Positions 1 through 8,218 of a stretch of DNA of 14,543 bases are shown one piece after another. The stretch's first letter is position 1. Each line of letters begins with the position of its first letter. The notes beneath the pieces were generated by a model that worked only from the letters and a program-made list of their open reading frames with translations, did no database searches and had not been told where the DNA came from. Both the position numbers and the translations under genes were made by a program. Source of the stretch: an uncultured Eubacteriales bacterium (GTDB lineage Bacteria > Bacillota > Clostridia > Oscillospirales > CAG-272); assembly GCA_900552255.1 (NCBI GenBank), contig URZF01000019.1:1-14543 (forward strand). The letters are read 5' to 3'.

Positions 1-15
1 GTACATATCATCTCA

Positions 16-32
16 AAAAATTCTTAATTTTT
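16..32. repeat. AT-only inverted repeat in the upstream intergenic region
   Basis: AAAAATT at 16-22 and AATTTTT at 26-32 are perfect inverted arms around a 3-base CTT loop. The stem has only A-T pairs, so it is weak as a hairpin. It could be the tail of a terminator for an upstream gene outside the window, or chance in an AT-rich stretch. The rest of 1-62 holds nothing else I can support. Confidence 0.2.
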
Positions 33-62
33 GATTTCCCACCCATTTTTTCCGATATATTA

Positions 63-91
63 TTGAAAAATCACGGCAAAAGAGATATAAT
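63..91 (+). promoter_or_regulatory. Sigma-A promoter for the plsX operon
   Basis: A -35 box TTGAAA (63-68, five of six matches to TTGACA) is separated by exactly 17 bases from a perfect -10 box TATAAT (86-91). Transcription would start near 97-99, leaving a leader of about 55 bases before plsX. The surrounding DNA is AT-rich, unlike the genes that follow. No other equally good promoter was seen before the LCP gene, so this one may drive a very long transcript. That last point is inference. Confidence 0.8.
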
Positions 92-142
92 ATATCATAT
101 ATGAAATTATTCAGCGTGTCCCGCGGACAGCGCGGAGCTTTT

Positions 143-147
143 GGAGG
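143..147 (+). promoter_or_regulatory. Ribosome binding site that fixes the plsX start
   Basis: GGAGG sits 5 bases before the ATG at 153. An in-frame TTG at 141 begins inside this region, so it cannot use this site. The ATG also gives the family-typical N-terminus beginning MKIILDVMGAD. Confidence 0.75.
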
Positions 148-152
148 TTGAT

Positions 153-1178
153 ATGAAAATCATATTGGATGTAATGGGCGCGGATAAACCGGCGCGCGAG
201 CTGATACGGGGCGCGATTCTTGCAAAAGAAGAATACGGGACGGATATTGTGCTTGTGGGAGACGAATCGGTGATCCGCGAGGCTCTCGCGGAGGAGCAGA
301 CTCCCGAGGGCAGCTTTGAGATCGTCCATGCCGGCGACATCGTCACCATGGAGGATGAGCCTATGAGCATTTTTCAAACGCATAAGGAATCCTCGATGGC
401 AAAGACGCTAAGGCTTGTCGCCGAAGGCTACGGCGATGCCGCGGTTTCCGCCGGGAATACGGGGGCGTATTTTACCGGAGCCACGCTCATTGTGAAGCGG
501 ATCAGAGGTATCCGCCGCGCCGCGCTCGGAACGATCCTTCCGTATGCCAGTCCCATGCTGCTGCTCGACTGCGGCGCGAACGTCACGGTGAGCGCGGATT
601 ATCTCGCACAGTTTGCATGTCTCGGCTCCGTTTATATGGAAAAGGTATTCGGAATCGAAAGCCCGCGCGTGGGACTTGTCAACAACGGGACCGAGGAGCA
701 TAAGGGAACGCCGCTGTATGTGGAAGCGCACCGTCTGTTAAAGGATATGAGGGAAATCAATTTTATCGGGAATATCGAAGGAAAGGATTTCCCCTATGGC
801 AAATGCGAGGTGCTTGTATGCGACGGCTTCACGGGCAATATCATTCTCAAAACCAGCGAGGGGCTTTGCCGTTTCCTGATGGAAAAGGTGCAGGAGATGT
901 TCCATTCCGGCACAATCAGCATGCTTTCCGGTGCGCTTGTGCATGGAAAAGCGAGAAAAATGAAGAAATTCTTTGATCCGCGCGAGTACGGCGGCGCGCC
1001 GTTTCTCGGCCTTGCAAAGCCGGTTATCAAGGCGCATGGCAGCTCGGATGCCAGCGCGATCAAAAACGCCGTCAGACAGGCGATCACATACGCTGAAACC
1101 GGCGTAATCGAGGAAATCGAGCGGCAAGCGGCGAATTTCACGGCACCGGTCTCGGAAGCCGAAAAAAATCAGGAATAA
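153..1178 (+). CDS. plsX: Phosphate acyltransferase PlsX
   Basis: PlsX converts acyl-ACP and phosphate to acyl-phosphate, which PlsY then uses to acylate glycerol-3-phosphate. It is a peripheral membrane enzyme that begins phospholipid synthesis. The protein is 341 aa, normal for the family. Visible hallmarks are an N-terminal DVMGAD (6-11, a variant of the usual DAMGGD), SAGNTGA (99-105), LDCGAN (139-144), NNGTEEHKG (177-185), CDGFTGN (223-229) and AHGSSDA (294-300). The start at 153 is chosen for its GGAGG site; a TTG at 141 would add four residues. It is the first gene after a strong promoter and is followed 22 bases later by rnc. The acpP gene that often lies between the two is absent. 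No FapR-like operator was recognised. Identification is secure. Confidence 0.96.
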   Translation: MKIILDVMGADKPARELIRGAILAKEEYGTDIVLVGDESVIREALAEEQTPEGSFEIVHAGDIVTMEDEPMSIFQTHKESSMAKTLRLVAEGYGDAAVSAGNTGAYFTGATLIVKRIRGIRRAALGTILPYASPMLLLDCGANVTVSADYLAQFACLGSVYMEKVFGIESPRVGLVNNGTEEHKGTPLYVEAHRLLKDMREINFIGNIEGKDFPYGKCEVLVCDGFTGNIILKTSEGLCRFLMEKVQEMFHSGTISMLSGALVHGKARKMKKFFDPREYGGAPFLGLAKPVIKAHGSSDASAIKNAVRQAITYAETGVIEEIERQAANFTAPVSEAEKNQE

Positions 1179-1200
1179 AATTTGGAAAGGCGGTACGCAT

Positions 1201-1920
1201 ATGACGGCGAAAGGCGGTTCTCTGCCACGGAATCTATGCTTTCTTGAAGAAAAAATCGGATATGTGTTCCGGAAAAAAGAATATTTACATGAGGCAATGC
1301 GCCATTCCTCCTATGCCAATGAGAACAAGCAGTACGGAATAAGCTCGAACGAGCGTCTGGAATTCCTCGGGGACTCCGTGCTTTCCGTCGTGGCAAGCGG
1401 CTTTCTGTTCGATTTCTTTTCCGGTCATCCCGAAGGGGATCTCACGAAGATTCGCGCGGATATCGTCTGTACGCGTTCGCTTGCCGGCTTTGCAAGGGCG
1501 ATTGAGCTCGGCGATTTTCTGTATCTCGGCCATGGGCAGGAGGCCTCCAACGGACGCAGTCAGGATAAAATTCTTGAGGATGCGTTCGAGGCGCTCGTCG
1601 CCGCGATTTATCTCGATTCCGGAAAAAGCCTCGACACGGTGATCACGTTCCTGACGCCTTTTATCGAAGGAGAAATCCAAAAGATTCTCTCTGAGCACCC
1701 GATCATCGATCCGAAATCTCATTTGCAGGAGATCGTTCAAGAGGCACGCGGTATGCTGGAATACGATATCGTATCGGAGAGTGGACCGGATCATGACAAG
1801 CGCTATGTCTGCGAGGTCAGGATCGACAACAACGTCATGGGACGGGGCGAGGGCTCGAGCAAGAAAAAGGCGGAGATTGCCGCCGCCGAGGACGCGTTGA
1901 AAAATTATATCGTCGGATGA
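1201..1920 (+). CDS. rnc: Ribonuclease III
   Basis: This is the double-strand-specific endoribonuclease that processes rRNA precursors and structured mRNAs. The protein is 239 aa, slightly longer than average because of a short N-terminal lead. The catalytic domain carries the signature NERLEFLGDSVL (50-61). The likely metal ligands E54 and D58 are there, and D127 and E130 lie in the second motif LEDAFEALVAAIYLDSG (125-141). A dsRNA-binding domain follows from about 169 to 237, with DPKSHLQEIVQE and the lysine-rich GSSKKKAEIAAAEDAL. A GGAAAGG site at 1184-1190 precedes the ATG by 10 bases. The last four bases overlap the start of the next gene (ATGA), so translation is probably coupled. All catalytic residues are present. 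Confidence 0.97.
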   Translation: MTAKGGSLPRNLCFLEEKIGYVFRKKEYLHEAMRHSSYANENKQYGISSNERLEFLGDSVLSVVASGFLFDFFSGHPEGDLTKIRADIVCTRSLAGFARAIELGDFLYLGHGQEASNGRSQDKILEDAFEALVAAIYLDSGKSLDTVITFLTPFIEGEIQKILSEHPIIDPKSHLQEIVQEARGMLEYDIVSESGPDHDKRYVCEVRIDNNVMGRGEGSSKKKAEIAAAEDALKNYIVG

Positions 1921-2927
1921 AAAAGCACATCAATGTTCCGGTCTTTATTCCGCATCTCGGATGTCCAAACGACTGCGTTTTCTGCAATCAGCGGACGATC
2001 TCCGGCCATGGTGATTATGATTTCGCTGCGGTGAAAGGAGAGCTCGACCGCGCGTTTGCGACGGCGGACGCACGTATTCCGACACAGATTGCGTATTTCG
2101 GCGGGAGCTTCACCGGCATCGGCCGGCCGGAGATGACGCGGCTTCTTACGCTTGCGAACGAATATATCGATGCGGATAAATGTGAATCCATCCGGATTTC
2201 GACGCGTCCGGACTATATCGACGAGGAAATTCTGAAGCTTTTGAAGCAGTACCGCGTGCGCACGATCGAGCTCGGCATCCAAAGCATGGACGACGGCGTG
2301 CTTGCCGCCTCCCTCCGCGGGCATATGGCGGCGGATACAAGGCGCGCATGCAGGCTTATCCGGCAGTATGGCTTTGAGCTTGTCGGGCAGATGATGCTCG
2401 GGCTTCCGGGAGCAGATGAGACCTCCGAGACGGAAACGGCGCGCGCGATCTGCGATATGGGCGCCGTGGGCGCAAGGATTTATCCTACGGTGGTGTTTCG
2501 AGGAACGGCGCTTGCCGAAATGGCGGCGCGCGGGGAATATACGCCGCTTGTCGAGGAGACGGCGGTGGCGCGCACGGCGGCGGCGCTTTCCGTGTTTATC
2601 GAGCGTGGGATTCCCGTCATCCGGATCGGACTTCAATCGGGCGAGATGGAGGGCGATATTGTGGGCGGCGGGTATCATCCGGCAATCGGAGAGCTTGCTT
2701 ATGGCCGATATTTCCGCAATGCGATGGAACGTGAGCTTACCGGACGGAATGTTACGGGACACCGTATCACGGTTATGACGGCGCCGGCCGATCTTTCCAA
2801 GGCGATCGGCCAGCATGGTATGAACAGAACTTACTTAACGGAGAAATTTGCGCTTGGCGGCATGAAGTTCGTGGCGTCGGCGGAAATTTCGCCCCATTCT
2901 TTTCAGATGCGGATATCGGACGGCTGA
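1917..2927 (+). CDS. Elp3-like radical SAM protein without acetyltransferase domain
   Basis: This is a radical SAM enzyme of unknown substrate. Near the N-terminus, C16, C20 and C23 (CPNDCVFC) form the CxxxCxxC ligands for the 4Fe-4S cluster. FGGSFTG (61-67) is the usual SAM-binding strand motif, and further barrel motifs are TRPDY (96-100), ELGIQSMDDGVL (118-129) and MLGLPG (160-165). The order and wording resemble the catalytic half of Elp3 (tRNA wobble-uridine modification), including a version of its RGH motif (LRGHM, 133-137). At 336 aa there is no room for the C-terminal acetyltransferase domain of true Elp3. The C-terminus contains SKAIGQHGMN, which I cannot assign. It overlaps rnc by four bases and precedes smc. 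My recollection is that relatives occur in this position in other Clostridia. A role in RNA modification is plausible but unproven; coproporphyrinogen-oxidase-type labels would be misleading. Confidence 0.85.
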   Translation: MKKHINVPVFIPHLGCPNDCVFCNQRTISGHGDYDFAAVKGELDRAFATADARIPTQIAYFGGSFTGIGRPEMTRLLTLANEYIDADKCESIRISTRPDYIDEEILKLLKQYRVRTIELGIQSMDDGVLAASLRGHMAADTRRACRLIRQYGFELVGQMMLGLPGADETSETETARAICDMGAVGARIYPTVVFRGTALAEMAARGEYTPLVEETAVARTAAALSVFIERGIPVIRIGLQSGEMEGDIVGGGYHPAIGELAYGRYFRNAMERELTGRNVTGHRITVMTAPADLSKAIGQHGMNRTYLTEKFALGGMKFVASAEISPHSFQMRISDG

Positions 2928-3003
2928 CGTTTATCCGAGGTCTCTTTTTATTTTTGGCGTATGCGCTTTTGGCGGCTTGCGCAGGAAAGGCACGGTCACA
3001 GAA

Positions 3004-6000
3004 ATGCGTTTGAAAACGCTTGAGCTTCAGGGCTTTAAATCGTTTCCGGATAAGACGGTCATCTCATTTGACCGCGGAATCACGGTCGTTGTAGGACCCA
3101 ATGGAAGCGGAAAATCGAATATATCCGACGCGATGCGCTGGGTGCTCGGCGAGATGTCCTCCAAGAATATCCGCGGCGGAAAAATGGAGGATGTGGTGTT
3201 CGCCGGCTCTCAAAAGCGCAGTCCGATGGGCTATGCGGAGGTTTCGGTCACGTTCGACAACACGGAGGAGGAGGGAAAGGTCCTCTCCATGGCGGAGTAT
3301 GACGAGATCACGGTGACGCGCCGCTACTACCGCGTCGGCGAAAGCGAATACTTCATCAATCGCAAAGCGGTGCGCCTCAAGGATATCCATGAGCTTTTCA
3401 TGGGAACCGGACTCGGCCGCGACGGCTATTCCATCATCGGACAGGGTAAGATCGCCGAGATCATTTCCCAGAAAAATGACGAGCGCCGCGCGATTTTCGA
3501 GGAGGCGGCGGGCATTGCGAAATACCGTTATCAGAAAACAGAGGCGGCGAAAAAGCTCGACGCCACAAGCGAAAACCTTGTACGGCTCGAGGATATCGCG
3601 GGCGTGCTCTCCGAGCGTGTGGGACCTCTTGAGAGAGAGTCCGAGAAGGCGAAAAAGTATCTCGAAATCCGCGACGCGAAGATGGCGGTGGACATCTCGC
3701 TTTCGCTTTACGATATCGACCACACCAAGGCCGATGCGGACGAGCTTTCCGCGAAACTGGTTTTATCCAAGGCGGAGCTTGATCGGGCGGACGAGACGCG
3801 GGCGGACATCGAGCGCGCTGAGGAAAAGGCGCGCGGTGACGATATGAAAAATAAGATCGAGAGCGAACGGCTTACAGCCGAGATTCTCTCGCTTTCGGGC
3901 GAGCTTCATGAAAACGAATCGCAGATTAAGCTTGTGGAAAACGATGCGGCGCATCTGCGGGAACTGATTGCAAGCTCCGGCGAAAGGATCCGCGCATCCG
4001 AGGAATCGGCGGCGGCGGCGCGCACGGAATATGAAAGGCTCTCCCATGACCTTGATAGGGTGCGCACGGCGCACGGCGAGCTTGCGAAGAAGTCGGCCGC
4101 GGCGCAGGAGACGGTCGGACATTATGAGGATGAGCTTTCCGAGAACGAGAGGCAAAGAGTGGGCTGTGAGACCCGCATCGCCGAGCTGCGCGCGGCGCAG
4201 ACGGACGCCGTCGTTGCGGAGTCCGTCGCCGCGGCGCAGAAGGCCTCTGATCTCGAAAAGCTTGGTGAGCTTCGGGAAACGATCGAAAAGCACGAAGCGG
4301 ACATCCGTATGCTGGACGACAGGCTCGGCGTCGCCGAGGAGAAGATCGCCGGCTATGTCGAAAAGGAAAACGGGATAAAGGCCGGCCTTGACGAAATCGC
4401 GGCGGCGAAAGCCGAGTATGAGCGCCGCATGGCGGAGGCGGCGGAACGGAAAAACAATCTTTTCCTCGAGATCTCCCAGCGCCGGCACAAGATTCAGAAT
4501 CTTGTCCGCATGGAGGAGCTGCTCGAGGGCTATTCCGGAGCCGTCCGGTTCGTGGTGAGCGAGCATAAGGCGGGAAAAATCCGGCTTTCGGACGGCAGTC
4601 CCGTGAAGCTTTACGGGCCGGTGTCGAAGCTCGTTACTGTGCCGGCGGCGTATCAGACGGCGCTTGAAATCGCATTCGGGCAGAGCCTTCAGAACATCGT
4701 CTGTGAGGACGAGCAGTCCGCGAAGGCGGCGATCGCCTATTTGAAGAAAAAGAACGCGGGACGCGCGACGTTTTATCCCGTATCGACGATGCGGGGAACC
4801 GAGGTCGCCGTGTCGGAGATCCCCGAAAATGTGCGGGAGGGCTTTGTCTCGGCGGCGTCCGCGCTTGTGTCCTGCGAGGACAAATTCCGCGGCATCGTCC
4901 GCTCTCTGACGGGCAGGGTGCTTGTCGCAAAAGATATAGAGTGCGCGAATCGGATCGCAAGGGCGCTGAATTTCCGGTATCGGATCGTCACGCTGGACGG
5001 GCAGGTCATCAACGCGGGCGGAAGCTTTACGGGCGGCTCGGTTTCCGCGGAGGGCGGAATGCTTTCGCGGCGCGCCCAAATCGAGCGGCTCGGCGAAGAG
5101 GCTGCCCTGTATGAAAAGCAGATGAAAGAAACCGAGGCCGAAATAGAGACGCTCGCCTCGCAGATAGAAGCGGCAAAGAAAAAAGAGGACGGCGTGCTCT
5201 CCTCCGCGTCGGTGCTGAAAACGCTGCACGACGCCGAGCAGACACAGCTTACCGTGCTGAAATCCAACAGGCAGGCGCAGGCGGACACGCTCGAAATGCT
5301 GCGGGCGGAGCTTGCCGCCGTGCAGTCCAAGGCCGCTAAGGCCGAAACGGATATCGACGGAATCTCTAAGAAGAAAACCGGCTTTACCGAGGAGCTGGAA
5401 AGAATGGAAAGGATGTTGACGGAGCTTGCCGCGGAGCGGACTTCCCTTATGGAGGGGCTGGAGGCTGCCAAGACGGCGCTTTCCGCGGTATCGGTGGACG
5501 CGGCGAAGGAAGAGGCGAACCTCGGCATGCTCTCCCAGATGTACGAGGCGGCCGCACGGCGCGTATCGGAAATCGAAAGCACGATAGAAAAGCTGCGCAT
5601 CTCCGCCGCGCAGGCGGAGGAAAAAATCCGAAGCGGCGCAAAAGAAGCGGAGGATGTTCGCGCAAAATCCGCCGAGCTCGAGGAAAGGCTCCGTCTCTGC
5701 GAACGGAAAAAGGGCGAGCTTTCGGAGGCATCGTTGGAAATTGAAAAACGGCTTTCCGAGCTGCGCGTGAAAAGCCGAGATATCATAGACCGGCGCGACC
5801 TTCTCTACCGCACGCACACGAGGCTCGAATCCGAGTACGAAAACCTGCGGGAAAGACAGGAGAAGCTGATTTCCTTCCTATGGGACGAATATGAGCTTAC
5901 ATACAGCGACGCCTCCCGCCGCTGTGCCGAAAAAATCACGGAGAAAACGCGGAGCGAAGCCGTCGCGGCGCAGACGAAGTATAAAAACCAGCTGCGCGCG

Positions 6001-6627
6001 CTCGGCAGCGTCAACGTGAACGCCATCGAGGAGTACAAGGAAGTCAAAAAGCAGTTTGACGAGCTGACGGAGCAGATCGCCGATCTCAAAGCCTCCAAGG
6101 AAGACCTTCTGAACATCATATCGACGCTGGAGGAAACGATGAAAAGCGATTTTCTTGCCGCGGTGGAGGAGATCGGCGTGAACTTCGGTCAGGTATTTAC
6201 GGAGCTGTTCGGCGGCGGCCGCGCGGAGCTGCGTCTCTCCGATCCGGAAAATGTTTTGGAGAGCGGAATCGACATCAATGTCGCGCCGCCCGGCAAGGTG
6301 ATCAAAAATATGTCGCTGCTTTCCGGCGGCGAGCAGGCGTTTGTCGCCATCGCGCTGTATTTTGCGATCCTGAAGGTCAATCCGACGCCGTTCTGTATCC
6401 TCGACGAGATCGAGGCGGCGCTCGACGAGGTGAATGTGGATAAATTCGCCGATTATGTGAAAAAATATTCGGATAAGACGCAGTTCGTCATCATCACCCA
6501 CCGCCGCGGCACGATGGAGGCGGCAGAGCGCCTTTACGGCGTGACCATGCATGAAAAAGGCATTTCCGACGTCATTTCGATCGACGTGTCGGAGATCGAA
6601 CAGAAAATCGGCGTCACGCTTCACTAA
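3004..6627 (+). CDS. smc: Chromosome segregation protein SMC
   Basis: SMC is the ATPase of the SMC-ScpAB condensin, which compacts and resolves replicated chromosomes. The 1207 aa give the full architecture. Walker A is GPNGSGKSN (31-39), and a Q-loop region follows around IIGQGKIAEII. Two long acidic/basic heptad arms (roughly 170-505 and 690-1010) flank a hinge at about 508-680, which ends in the conserved glycine motif GGSFTGGS. At the C-terminus are the ABC signature LLSGGEQ (about 1104), Walker B ILDEIEAALDE (1132-1142) and the H-loop ITHRRGTM. The signature reads SGGEQAFVAIAL rather than the more common SGGERALTAIAL, which I take as lineage variation. The ATG at 3004 is chosen because MRLKTLELQGFKSF is the family N-terminus; a TTG at 2977 would add nine residues. 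AGGAAAGG at 2983-2990 lies 13 bases upstream, rather far. ScpA and ScpB are not in the window. Confidence 0.97.
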   Translation: MRLKTLELQGFKSFPDKTVISFDRGITVVVGPNGSGKSNISDAMRWVLGEMSSKNIRGGKMEDVVFAGSQKRSPMGYAEVSVTFDNTEEEGKVLSMAEYDEITVTRRYYRVGESEYFINRKAVRLKDIHELFMGTGLGRDGYSIIGQGKIAEIISQKNDERRAIFEEAAGIAKYRYQKTEAAKKLDATSENLVRLEDIAGVLSERVGPLERESEKAKKYLEIRDAKMAVDISLSLYDIDHTKADADELSAKLVLSKAELDRADETRADIERAEEKARGDDMKNKIESERLTAEILSLSGELHENESQIKLVENDAAHLRELIASSGERIRASEESAAAARTEYERLSHDLDRVRTAHGELAKKSAAAQETVGHYEDELSENERQRVGCETRIAELRAAQTDAVVAESVAAAQKASDLEKLGELRETIEKHEADIRMLDDRLGVAEEKIAGYVEKENGIKAGLDEIAAAKAEYERRMAEAAERKNNLFLEISQRRHKIQNLVRMEELLEGYSGAVRFVVSEHKAGKIRLSDGSPVKLYGPVSKLVTVPAAYQTALEIAFGQSLQNIVCEDEQSAKAAIAYLKKKNAGRATFYPVSTMRGTEVAVSEIPENVREGFVSAASALVSCEDKFRGIVRSLTGRVLVAKDIECANRIARALNFRYRIVTLDGQVINAGGSFTGGSVSAEGGMLSRRAQIERLGEEAALYEKQMKETEAEIETLASQIEAAKKKEDGVLSSASVLKTLHDAEQTQLTVLKSNRQAQADTLEMLRAELAAVQSKAAKAETDIDGISKKKTGFTEELERMERMLTELAAERTSLMEGLEAAKTALSAVSVDAAKEEANLGMLSQMYEAAARRVSEIESTIEKLRISAAQAEEKIRSGAKEAEDVRAKSAELEERLRLCERKKGELSEASLEIEKRLSELRVKSRDIIDRRDLLYRTHTRLESEYENLRERQEKLISFLWDEYELTYSDASRRCAEKITEKTRSEAVAAQTKYKNQLRALGSVNVNAIEEYKEVKKQFDELTEQIADLKASKEDLLNIISTLEETMKSDFLAAVEEIGVNFGQVFTELFGGGRAELRLSDPENVLESGIDINVAPPGKVIKNMSLLSGGEQAFVAIALYFAILKVNPTPFCILDEIEAALDEVNVDKFADYVKKYSDKTQFVIITHRRGTMEAAERLYGVTMHEKGISDVISIDVSEIEQKIGVTLH

Positions 6628-6645
6628 ACGGGAAAGGAACCATCC

Positions 6646-7557
6646 ATGGGATTTTTTGATAAACTGAAAGCAGGTCTGACAAAGACAAAGAAGGCGTTCG
6701 TCGCGGGGATCGACGCCATTTTCGGCAGCTACCGCGACGTCGGAGACGAGCTGTTCGAGGAGCTGGAGGAGCTGCTCATCACCTCCGACGTCGGCGCCGA
6801 GACGACGATGGAGATTTTGGATGCTCTCCATGAAAAAATACACGACGAGCGCATCACCGATCCCGAAGAGGCTAAGAACGCATTGTTTGACATTCTGCGC
6901 GAGAGCGTCGGGGAGGGGGAGCCTATCCGGCTTGAGGACGGGAAAATGACAGTTATTTTGGTGATCGGCGTCAACGGCGTCGGCAAGACGACCTCGATCG
7001 CCAAGATTGCGAACGTCATGAAGCAGAGCGGCAAAAAGGTCCTGCTCGCCGCCGCCGATACCTTCCGCGCCGCCGCGATCGATCAGCTTGGCGTGTGGGC
7101 GGACCGTGTGGGAGTCGAGCTGATTTCGCAGAGCGAGGGCTCCGATCCCGCGGCGGTCGTGTTTGACGCCGCCGCCGCCGCGAAAAAGCGCGGGACGGAG
7201 GTGCTGATCATCGATACCGCAGGCCGTCTGCACAACAAGAAGAACCTGATGAACGAGCTGGAGAAAATCGACCGCGTGATCACCCGCGAGCTTCCGGACA
7301 GCGTGCGCGAGACGCTGCTTGTGCTGGACGCGACGACGGGACAGAACGCCGTCGTGCAGGCGAAGGAATTTAAGAACGCCGCGGATATCAGCGGTCTTGT
7401 CCTGACCAAGCTCGACGGCACCGCGAAGGGCGGCATCGTCATTTCCATCAAAAGGGAGCTGGGCATCCCTGTGAAGTTCATCGGCGTCGGCGAAAAGGTC
7501 GACGACTTGCAGCCTTTCTCGGCGGAGGAATTTGTCACCGCGCTTTTTGAGAAATGA
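6646..7557 (+). CDS. ftsY: Signal recognition particle receptor FtsY
   Basis: FtsY is the membrane-associated GTPase that docks the SRP-ribosome complex at the Sec translocon. The 303 aa form a compact NG-domain protein without the acidic A domain of E. coli FtsY. The N-terminal MGFFDKLKAGLTKTKKAF is a basic amphipathic helix likely to bind membrane. The N domain reaches to about 95. GTPase motifs follow: G1 GVNGVGKTT (108-116), DTFRAAA (138-144), DTAGR (190-194) and TKLDGTAKGG (254-263). The last distinguishes the SRP GTPase pair, and the missing M domain excludes Ffh. GGGAAAGGAA lies just upstream of the ATG. The gene sits 18 bases after smc, a common arrangement in Firmicutes. The ylxM-ffh pair that often follows is absent here. 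Confidence 0.97.
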   Translation: MGFFDKLKAGLTKTKKAFVAGIDAIFGSYRDVGDELFEELEELLITSDVGAETTMEILDALHEKIHDERITDPEEAKNALFDILRESVGEGEPIRLEDGKMTVILVIGVNGVGKTTSIAKIANVMKQSGKKVLLAAADTFRAAAIDQLGVWADRVGVELISQSEGSDPAAVVFDAAAAAKKRGTEVLIIDTAGRLHNKKNLMNELEKIDRVITRELPDSVRETLLVLDATTGQNAVVQAKEFKNAADISGLVLTKLDGTAKGGIVISIKRELGIPVKFIGVGEKVDDLQPFSAEEFVTALFEK

Positions 7558-7564
7558 TTGCGGC

Positions 7565-7571
7565 AAAGGAG
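7565..7571 (+). promoter_or_regulatory. Ribosome binding site that fixes the rdgB start
   Basis: AAAGGAG lies 6 bases before the ATG at 7578. An earlier in-frame ATG at 7554 overlaps the ftsY stop (ATGA) but has no such site, and it would add eight residues not expected in this family. Confidence 0.7.
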
Positions 7572-7577
7572 AAAAGC

Positions 7578-8204
7578 ATGGAAAAAATCGTTATGGCGTC
7601 GAACAACCGGCATAAAATAGGAGAGCTTGCGGCGTTCCTCGCGGCGCTTTGCCCGCTTGCGAAGGACGGCGAGCCGTATGCGTTTCTTTCCCTCGACGAC
7701 ATCGGCTACACGGCGGAGATCGTCGAGGATGGGGACACATTTGAAGCGAACGCCCTTATCAAAGCGCGCACCGTCGCCGCGCTCGGCTATATCGGCGTCG
7801 CGGACGATTCCGGCCTTTGCATCGACGCGCTGAACGGCGAGCCAGGCGTATATTCCGCACGCTGGGCGGGCGGTCATGACGACGCCGACAACAACCGCAA
7901 GCTTGTAGAGAAAATGAAGCATGTTCCGCAAAGTGAGCGTTCGGCGCATTTTGTGTCGGCGATCGCCTGCGTATTTCCGGACGGACGGGAAATCGTCGTG
8001 CGCGGCGAATGTCCGGGGGTCATCATCGATGCGCCCCGCGGCGGGGGCGGCTTCGGCTATGATCCGTATTTTCTTTACGAGCCGCTTGGAAAAACCTTCG
8101 CCGAAATGACGGCGGAGGAGAAAAACGCGGTCAGTCACAGAGCGCGCGCTATGGAGCGCTTTGCAAAAGAATTTGCCGCGTTGACCGGAATAACTGTCGA
8201 ATGA
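7578..8204 (+). CDS. rdgB: XTP/dITP diphosphatase (RdgB/HAM1 family)
   Basis: This cytosolic pyrophosphatase removes non-canonical purine nucleotides (dITP, XTP) before they enter DNA or RNA, releasing the monophosphate and PPi. The 208 aa match the family length. Motifs in order are SNNRHK (8-13, phosphate binding), GDTFEANA (52-59, with the metal-binding glutamate), ADDSGLCIDAL (75-85), GVYSARWAG (90-98), GGFGYDP (157-163), FAEM (174-177) and SHRARAM (186-192). The start at 7578 is set by its AAAGGAG site. The stop codon overlaps an ATGATGA string that leads into the next gene, so the two are tightly linked. All expected active-site motifs are intact. Confidence 0.95.
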   Translation: MEKIVMASNNRHKIGELAAFLAALCPLAKDGEPYAFLSLDDIGYTAEIVEDGDTFEANALIKARTVAALGYIGVADDSGLCIDALNGEPGVYSARWAGGHDDADNNRKLVEKMKHVPQSERSAHFVSAIACVFPDGREIVVRGECPGVIIDAPRGGGGFGYDPYFLYEPLGKTFAEMTAEEKNAVSHRARAMERFAKEFAALTGITVE

Positions 8205-8206
8205 TG

Positions 8207-8213
8207 AAAGGAG
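8207..8213 (+). promoter_or_regulatory. Ribosome binding site that fixes the membrane-protein start
   Basis: AAAGGAG is placed 5 bases before the ATG at 8219. Two earlier in-frame ATG codons, at 8201 and 8204, lie upstream of this site and cannot use it. Confidence 0.7.
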
Positions 8214-8218
8214 CAGCC

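Noticed and set aside
1905..2816. A 303-codon open frame on the - strand opposite the radical SAM gene
   Set aside because: Arg-rich and without recognisable motifs; the + strand frame has the complete radical SAM signature.
2961..3023. A 20-codon frame (ATG at 2961) overlapping the smc start
   Set aside because: No ribosome binding site and no recognisable peptide; a short frame of this size is expected by chance.
3763..5817. A 684-codon open frame on the - strand opposite smc
   Set aside because: It runs in phase with smc codons, so its lack of stops only reflects rare TTA, CTA and TCA codons in smc. Its Arg/His/Leu-rich composition matches no family, and smc has full motifs.
5878..7566. 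A 562-codon open frame on the - strand across the end of smc and all of ftsY
   Set aside because: It spans two well-supported genes and their junction and has low-complexity His/Arg/Leu-rich content. It is a by-product of codon bias.
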